Shown: piece by piece, positions 5,901-8,772 of the stretch | Numbering within the stretch: the stretch's first letter is position 1 | Layout: every line of letters starts with the position of its first letter | Assembly (NCBI GenBank): GCA_016281165.1 | Contig: JAEEIC010000263.1 | Span: 1 to 8,772 of the forward strand | DNA length: 8,772 nt | Reading direction: 5' to 3' | From: Bacillota bacterium | GTDB taxonomy: Bacteria; Bacillota; Clostridia; Peptostreptococcales; Anaerovoracaceae | Notes under the pieces: generated by a model | The model's input: the letters and a program-made list of their open reading frames with translations, nothing else | Database searches by the model: none | Told to the model about the DNA's origin: nothing | Translations under genes and position numbers: made by a program

Positions 5901-6809
5901 TTACGACTGGGTTATGGGCGCTCCGCAATATTCGCACCGGCCCTCGCTGTCTGGGATGGTAGTGGCCCCGCAGAAGGGGCAGACCACAGCGGTCTTGGGA
6001 GCGGCGGCGCTGACGGCCTTGTCGACCTTTTCCAGCACGGCCCGCTTTATCTCCTCAGCCGCCCTCATGTATTCGTTGTACTTGGCGTTGGACCTGGGAT
6101 CTCCCTTGGAGACCGTGACATTGTTCGCTCTCTGCACGGGAGGCATATTGCCCGCGGGCCTGCCGCCGGAAGGACCGCCGCCCACGCCGCTGCCCGAGGA
6201 GCCGCCGCCGTGGAAGGAGGAGGTGCTGGGCCTGTTGAAGGCCGGGGCGCCGGGCCTGGCGAAGCCCATGGCCGCGCTCACGACCGGCTCCACCACCACG
6301 GTGGAGGGATTGACCTTGAACCTCATGGAGCTGAACCAGGGGTTGTCCACGCTGATCTCGGCGTAGATATCGTATCTGGCGTTGTAGCGGGGAGGATCGT
6401 AGCTCACGCTCTTGCCCTCGGCGTCCTTGGTCCTGATCTCCTCCCTGCCCTCGCTGATCTCTATGGAGCAGCCGGTGACGTCGGCGTAATCGATGACGTC
6501 GGGGTTGGAATTCTTCCAGTTGGAGCTTGAGCTAACGATGAGCCGGCCGGCCCTGTCGTCGAACATGACCTTGGTGTCGTATCCCAGGGTGCGGACCGGG
6601 TCGAAGGCAGCCACTTTGGCCTTATTGGCCTCTCTGTATTCAAGCTGGCGCTTGATATCCTCCACGGTGCTCTGCCTGCGTTCCGAGAACCAGGGCGAGA
6701 GCTTGGCGGCGCAGTCCTTGCAGAGATTGCCGTCGTCCAGCTTCCTGTTGCCGAAGACTCCTATCTTCTCTCCGCACACGCTGCAGAATTTCTTATCAAA
6801 AAGTCCCAT
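5901..6809 (-). CDS. DUF4428 protein with N- and C-terminal zinc-binding motifs
   Basis: I recognise this as a DUF4428-type protein; its biochemical role is not established. The N-terminus holds a treble-clef-like zinc motif with Cys9-x2-Cys12 and Cys30-x2-Cys33. A conserved middle region (about 45-175) follows and includes DVTGCSIEI and a segment near 148-175 that looks like a beta-rich sheet domain. Residues about 185-225 form a Gly/Ser/Pro-rich flexible linker, then a charged helix (about 240-268), and finally a zinc ribbon with Cys277-x2-Cys280 and Cys292-x2-Cys295. It has no membrane segment. The ATG at 6809 follows AAGGAG with a 7-nt spacer. It sits between the SPFH gene and the nucleotidase gene and is surely cotranscribed with the latter (16 bp). 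In Firmicutes, DUF4428 proteins often neighbour SPFH-zinc-ribbon proteins, which suggests a partner or adaptor role; that is inference. Confidence 0.85.
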   Translation of the reverse strand: MGLFDKKFCSVCGEKIGVFGNRKLDDGNLCKDCAAKLSPWFSERRQSTVEDIKRQLEYREANKAKVAAFDPVRTLGYDTKVMFDDRAGRLIVSSSSNWKNSNPDVIDYADVTGCSIEISEGREEIRTKDAEGKSVSYDPPRYNARYDIYAEISVDNPWFSSMRFKVNPSTVVVEPVVSAAMGFARPGAPAFNRPSTSSFHGGGSSGSGVGGGPSGGRPAGNMPPVQRANNVTVSKGDPRSNAKYNEYMRAAEEIKRAVLEKVDKAVSAAAPKTAVVCPFCGATTIPDSEGRCEYCGAPITQS

Positions 6810-6835
6810 AGCATTTCTCCTTGCAAAATATCAAA

Positions 6836-6865
6836 GGCAGGCCCCGCGACTGAGCAGGGCCCGCC
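6836..6865 (-). other. Strong hairpin between the SPFH and DUF4428 genes
   Basis: 12-bp arms (6865-6854 and 6847-6836) with two G-U pairs close a 6-nt loop. The minus strand then reads TTTGATATTTT, only a weak T-tract, just before the SD of the next gene. It may act as a partial terminator or an RNase-blocking hairpin that makes the SPFH transcript more abundant than the rest of the operon. Confidence 0.6.
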
Positions 6866-6877
6866 GTCAAAACGAGC

Positions 6878-8176
6878 TTAAGGTCTGGGCTTTCCGCAGT
6901 TGCTGCAGAATCTGCCCTTGTTCACGGTGCCGCACTCGCAGGTCCATTCGGCCGCGGGTCTGGGCTTGCCGCAGTTGCTGCAGAAGTTCCCGGTGTTGAC
7001 GGTGCCGCATTCGCAGGTCCACTCGGCGGAGACCGCGGGAGCCGGCTTGGGCTTGCCGCAGTTGCTGCAGAACTTGCCGGTGTTCACGGTGCCGCACTCG
7101 CAGGTCCAGGATCCGGCCGCCGGAGCCTGGGGCTGGGCGGGCTGGTAGCCCTGCTGGGCCTGTTGCTGCTGGACCATTCCCGCCATGGTGTTGAGAGCGC
7201 TCGATCCGGCGCCCTGAGCCACATTGAGGCCCATGAAGCCGACGGCGGCTCCGCCCGCGTTATTGGCGGCATTCTGCATCGCCTGGCCGTAGGAACCGGT
7301 CATATAGGCCATGCCCATGGTCGGATCCTTGAAGGAGGCGACCTTCTGCAGCTCCTTGATCATGGCCTCGTCCTCTTCGGTCGCCCTGATGCTTGATACG
7401 CCGAAGGAGACGATCTCGATGCCGCGCAGGTCTCTCCACTTGTCGGAGAGCACGTCGTTGAGCACGCTGCCCATGGTCTCAGCGTGGCCGGGCAGGGCGC
7501 TGTAGCGGATGCCCATCTCGCTGATCCTGGCGAAGGCGGGCTGCAGGGCGGTCAGAAGCTCGCTCCTCATCTGGCCCGCCATGCGCTCGATGGTGTAGGC
7601 GGAGGTCACGTTGCCGCCGCAGACGTTGGTGTAGAAGAGCAGCGGGTTGGTGATCTTGATGGAATACTCGCCGAAGCAGGTGACGTTGACGTCGATATCG
7701 ATGTTGGCTCTCTGGTCGACGACCCTGAAGGGGACGGGATTGGGAGTGCCGTACTTGTTGCCGAACTGCTCCTTGGTGTTGAAATAGTAGACTCTCTGAT
7801 CCTTGGGAGCTTCGCCGCCGTAGGTGAAACGCTTGCCGATGTTCTGGAACACGGCCTTGATATTGGCGCTGAGCTTGCCTCCGTCGAAGAGCGAGGGCTC
7901 GGTGGACATATCGTAGGTGTATTCGCCGGGGTCGGCGCAGTAATCGACGACCTGGCCGTTGTCCACGATGAGCATGCATTGCCCGTCGGCGACCACGATG
8001 CCGGAGCCGTTGGTTATGATATTGTCATCGCCGTAGTTGGAGGAACGGCTGCCCCTCTTCTTCTGGCCCCTTACGGCCAGTACCCCGTCGGGAAGGGCGT
8101 CGCAGACGAAGAATTCCTTCCACTGATCGGCCATGACGCCGGAGGCGGCGCCGAGCGCGGCTTTTATAAGACCCAT
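6878..8176 (-). CDS. SPFH (stomatin/prohibitin) domain protein with three zinc ribbons, YdjI-like
   Basis: This 432-residue protein belongs to the bacterial SPFH group with C-terminal zinc ribbons (YdjI/COG4260-like, sometimes labelled 'virion core protein'). The N-terminus MGLIKAALGAASGVMADQWKEFF is typical of the family and lacks a convincing transmembrane helix, so the protein probably binds the membrane surface as an oligomer. The SPFH/Band-7 domain covers about residues 30-280. A Gly/Ala/Met-rich stretch (285-335) and a Gln/Pro/Ala-rich linker (336-356) follow, then three near-identical zinc ribbons (Cys359/361/370/373, Cys388/390/399/402, Cys413/415/424/427). In Bacillus, YdjI works with small membrane partners in a PspA-linked envelope stress system; neither partner is seen here. 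The ATG at 8176 follows AAAGGAG. It is the first gene of the operon, 68 bp before DUF4428. The role is inferred as a scaffold that recruits partners through its ribbons. Confidence 0.9.
   Translation of the reverse strand: MGLIKAALGAASGVMADQWKEFFVCDALPDGVLAVRGQKKRGSRSSNYGDDNIITNGSGIVVADGQCMLIVDNGQVVDYCADPGEYTYDMSTEPSLFDGGKLSANIKAVFQNIGKRFTYGGEAPKDQRVYYFNTKEQFGNKYGTPNPVPFRVVDQRANIDIDVNVTCFGEYSIKITNPLLFYTNVCGGNVTSAYTIERMAGQMRSELLTALQPAFARISEMGIRYSALPGHAETMGSVLNDVLSDKWRDLRGIEIVSFGVSSIRATEEDEAMIKELQKVASFKDPTMGMAYMTGSYGQAMQNAANNAGGAAVGFMGLNVAQGAGSSALNTMAGMVQQQQAQQGYQPAQPQAPAAGSWTCECGTVNTGKFCSNCGKPKPAPAVSAEWTCECGTVNTGNFCSNCGKPRPAAEWTCECGTVNKGRFCSNCGKPRP
6881..7108 (-). repeat. Three tandem copies of a zinc-ribbon coding unit
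   Basis: Each copy encodes W-T-C-E-C-G-T-V-N-x-G-x-F-C-S-N-C-G-K-P and is about 66 nt long (7108-7043, 7021-6956, 6946-6881). The copies are separated by short Ala/Pro-rich spacers of different length (7 and 3 codons). They are nearly identical at DNA level, sharing for example the 17-nt plus-strand core CCGCAGTTGCTGCAGAA. This points to recent duplication or gene conversion and to possible copy-number variation between strains. Confidence 0.85.
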
Positions 8177-8216
8177 GTTGTGCTCCTTTCACGCTTATAT
8201 ATCAATTATTATCAAC

Positions 8217-8255
8217 ATACCGATACCGGCTGCTCTGAAAGGCTTATACCGATAC
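8217..8255. promoter_or_regulatory. Pair of 10-bp direct repeats in the SPFH operon leader
   Basis: ATACCGATAC occurs at 8217-8226 and 8246-8255 on the plus strand. The 29-bp spacing is close to three helical turns, so both copies face the same side of the DNA. They lie at about +1 to +39 of the predicted transcript and may be binding sites for a regulator. The regulator is unknown. Confidence 0.4.
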
Positions 8256-8261
8256 GAATAT

Positions 8262-8270
8262 ATGATAGCA
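8262..8270 (-). promoter_or_regulatory. Candidate extended -10 promoter of the SPFH operon
   Basis: The minus strand reads TGC-TATCAT (8270-8262), an extended -10 element. The -35 region is poor. The expected start is near 8255, giving a leader of about 80 nt. This is a weaker prediction than the other two promoters; a TATTAT further upstream is an alternative. Confidence 0.45.
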
Positions 8271-8293
8271 TACACTGCCCGCGAATATAATAC

Positions 8294-8317
8294 TTTTCGC
8301 TAAATTTGAGCGGAAAA
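8294..8317. promoter_or_regulatory. AT-rich inverted repeat upstream of the SPFH operon promoter
   Basis: On the minus strand TTTTCCGCT pairs with AGCGAAAA across a CAAATTT centre: 8-bp arms with one bulged C. It lies just upstream of the candidate promoter and just downstream of the GC-rich hairpin. It may be an operator, or its leading T run may serve as the tail of the aldo/keto reductase terminator. Confidence 0.45.
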
Positions 8318-8349
8318 TCGGCCCTCAGCGGCGGGCCCTGACGCCCGCC
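8313..8349 (-). terminator. Likely terminator after the aldo/keto reductase gene
   Basis: A perfect 7-bp GC hairpin (GGCGGGC 8349-8343 with GCCCGCC 8336-8330) overlaps an alternative 5-bp GGCCC/GGGCC stem (arms near 8338-8334 and 8325-8321) that is followed by GATTTTCC (8320-8313). It begins about 20 nt after the stop codon. The T-tract is short, so termination may be partial and some readthrough into the SPFH operon is possible. Confidence 0.5.
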
Positions 8350-8368
8350 CGAAGGCGCGGTCGCGGCC

Positions 8369-8772
8369 CTATCTTCCGAAGAGCGCGGCGGTCTTCGCCA
8401 TCTTTTCCGCGACCTTCACCCCGAAGGGGCAGCGCTCCTCGCAGCTTTGGCAGCCGATGCAGTCTGAAGCGTGGGCGCTCAGGGCCTCGTAATGATCTCT
8501 CACCGAGGCGGGCACCTGGGGCTGCATGGCGGCAAGATCCGAGAGCTTGTTCACCATGGCGATGTCGATGTTCATGGGACAGGGCCTGCAGTGGCCGCAG
8601 TAGGTGCACTGGCCGGTCGCGAAGGCGTGGAAGGGCGCGTTGGCGAGGACGGTGGCATAGTCCTTCTCTTCGTCTGAAGCGGTCTCGTAACGGACGGCGG
8701 CGTCCACCTGGGAGCAGTCGTCGAAGCCGCACATGACGGCGGCCACGGCGGGCCTGGTCAGGCAGTAATGGA
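8369..8772 (-). CDS. Ferredoxin-type aldo/keto reductase (partial, C-terminal part only)
   Basis: Only the last ~133 codons are present; the frame is open through the right edge of the window and the N-terminal reductase barrel lies outside. The visible part ends the TIM barrel (YCLTRPAVAAVMCGF, near 8767-8723), has the conserved YETASDEEKDYATVL segment, and then a ferredoxin-like module. That module carries Cys-x2-Cys-x2-Cys-x2-Cys-Pro (CTYCGHCRPCP, 8608-8576) and Cys-x2-Cys-x2-Cys-x3-Cys-Pro (CIGCQSCEERCPFGV, 8461-8417), enough for two 4Fe-4S clusters. The protein ends MAKTAALFGR, as is usual for this family. Such enzymes occur mostly in anaerobes and are predicted to couple NAD(P)H and Fe-S electron transfer to carbonyl reduction; substrates are generally unknown. 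An internal GTG at 8746 is not a real start because homology continues upstream of it. Confidence 0.9.
   Translation of the reverse strand, partial: HYCLTRPAVAAVMCGFDDCSQVDAAVRYETASDEEKDYATVLANAPFHAFATGQCTYCGHCRPCPMNIDIAMVNKLSDLAAMQPQVPASVRDHYEALSAHASDCIGCQSCEERCPFGVKVAEKMAKTAALFGR

Noticed and set aside
4961..5962. 333-codon plus-strand open frame
   Set aside because: It is antisense to the nucleotidase and crosses the junction to the DUF4428 gene, with typical shadow composition.
6881..7108. CRISPR-like or other non-coding repeat array
   Set aside because: The periodic units are in frame, encode zinc ribbons and have unequal short coding spacers, so they are protein repeats.
7484..8290. 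268-codon plus-strand open frame
   Set aside because: It is antisense to the SPFH domain and runs through the promoter region of that operon. No motif supports it.
8325..8732. 135-codon minus-strand frame overlapping the aldo/keto reductase
   Set aside because: It is Arg/Leu-rich out-of-frame reading of the same DNA. The alternative frame has two conserved 4Fe-4S motifs.

Overview
Every gene I can support lies on the minus strand, so the window is read from its right end to its left. The organism looks like an anaerobic Firmicute of clostridial type with fairly GC-rich coding DNA. The evidence is strong purine-rich Shine-Dalgarno sites, good sigma-A/sigma-70 promoters, a ferredoxin-type aldo/keto reductase, and a DUF4428/SPFH-zinc-ribbon gene pair of the kind found in Firmicutes. 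This placement is an inference, and I cannot name a genus.

Layout in transcription order. (1) 8772-8369: the C-terminal part of an aldo/keto reductase carrying two 4Fe-4S motifs. (2) 8368-8177: an intergenic region with a likely terminator, an AT-rich inverted repeat, an extended -10 promoter and a pair of 10-bp direct repeats. (3) 8176-3137: a compact four-gene transcription unit. It encodes a YdjI-like SPFH protein with three C-terminal zinc ribbons, a DUF4428 protein with zinc-binding motifs at both ends, a 5'-nucleotidase-family metallophosphoesterase with no signal peptide, and an M20-family metallohydrolase. The last three genes follow with gaps of 68 (holding a hairpin), 16 and 12 bp, and a strong intrinsic terminator closes the unit at 3123-3096. 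(4) A consensus promoter with an overlapping palindromic operator candidate, then a TTG-initiated long-chain acyl-CoA synthetase-like gene (2930-1164). (5) A second consensus promoter followed by an 18-codon leader peptide with two adjacent Trp codons, an intrinsic terminator, and then a TrpB2-type tryptophan synthase beta chain that runs off the left end (839-1).

Two points stand out. First, the trpB2 gene sits behind what looks like a complete ribosome-mediated attenuator: promoter, SD, a leader ORF with tandem TGG, a pause-type stem starting right after the Trp codons, and a terminator with a T-tract. The leader ORF is easily missed by gene callers. Second, the SPFH/DUF4428 pair, which probably forms a membrane-surface scaffold, is wired into one operon with a nucleotidase-fold and a peptidase-fold hydrolase, both apparently cytoplasmic. 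The joint function is unknown and this is the best candidate here for an undescribed system.

All long plus-strand open frames lie antisense to these genes and look like by-products of GC-biased third positions.
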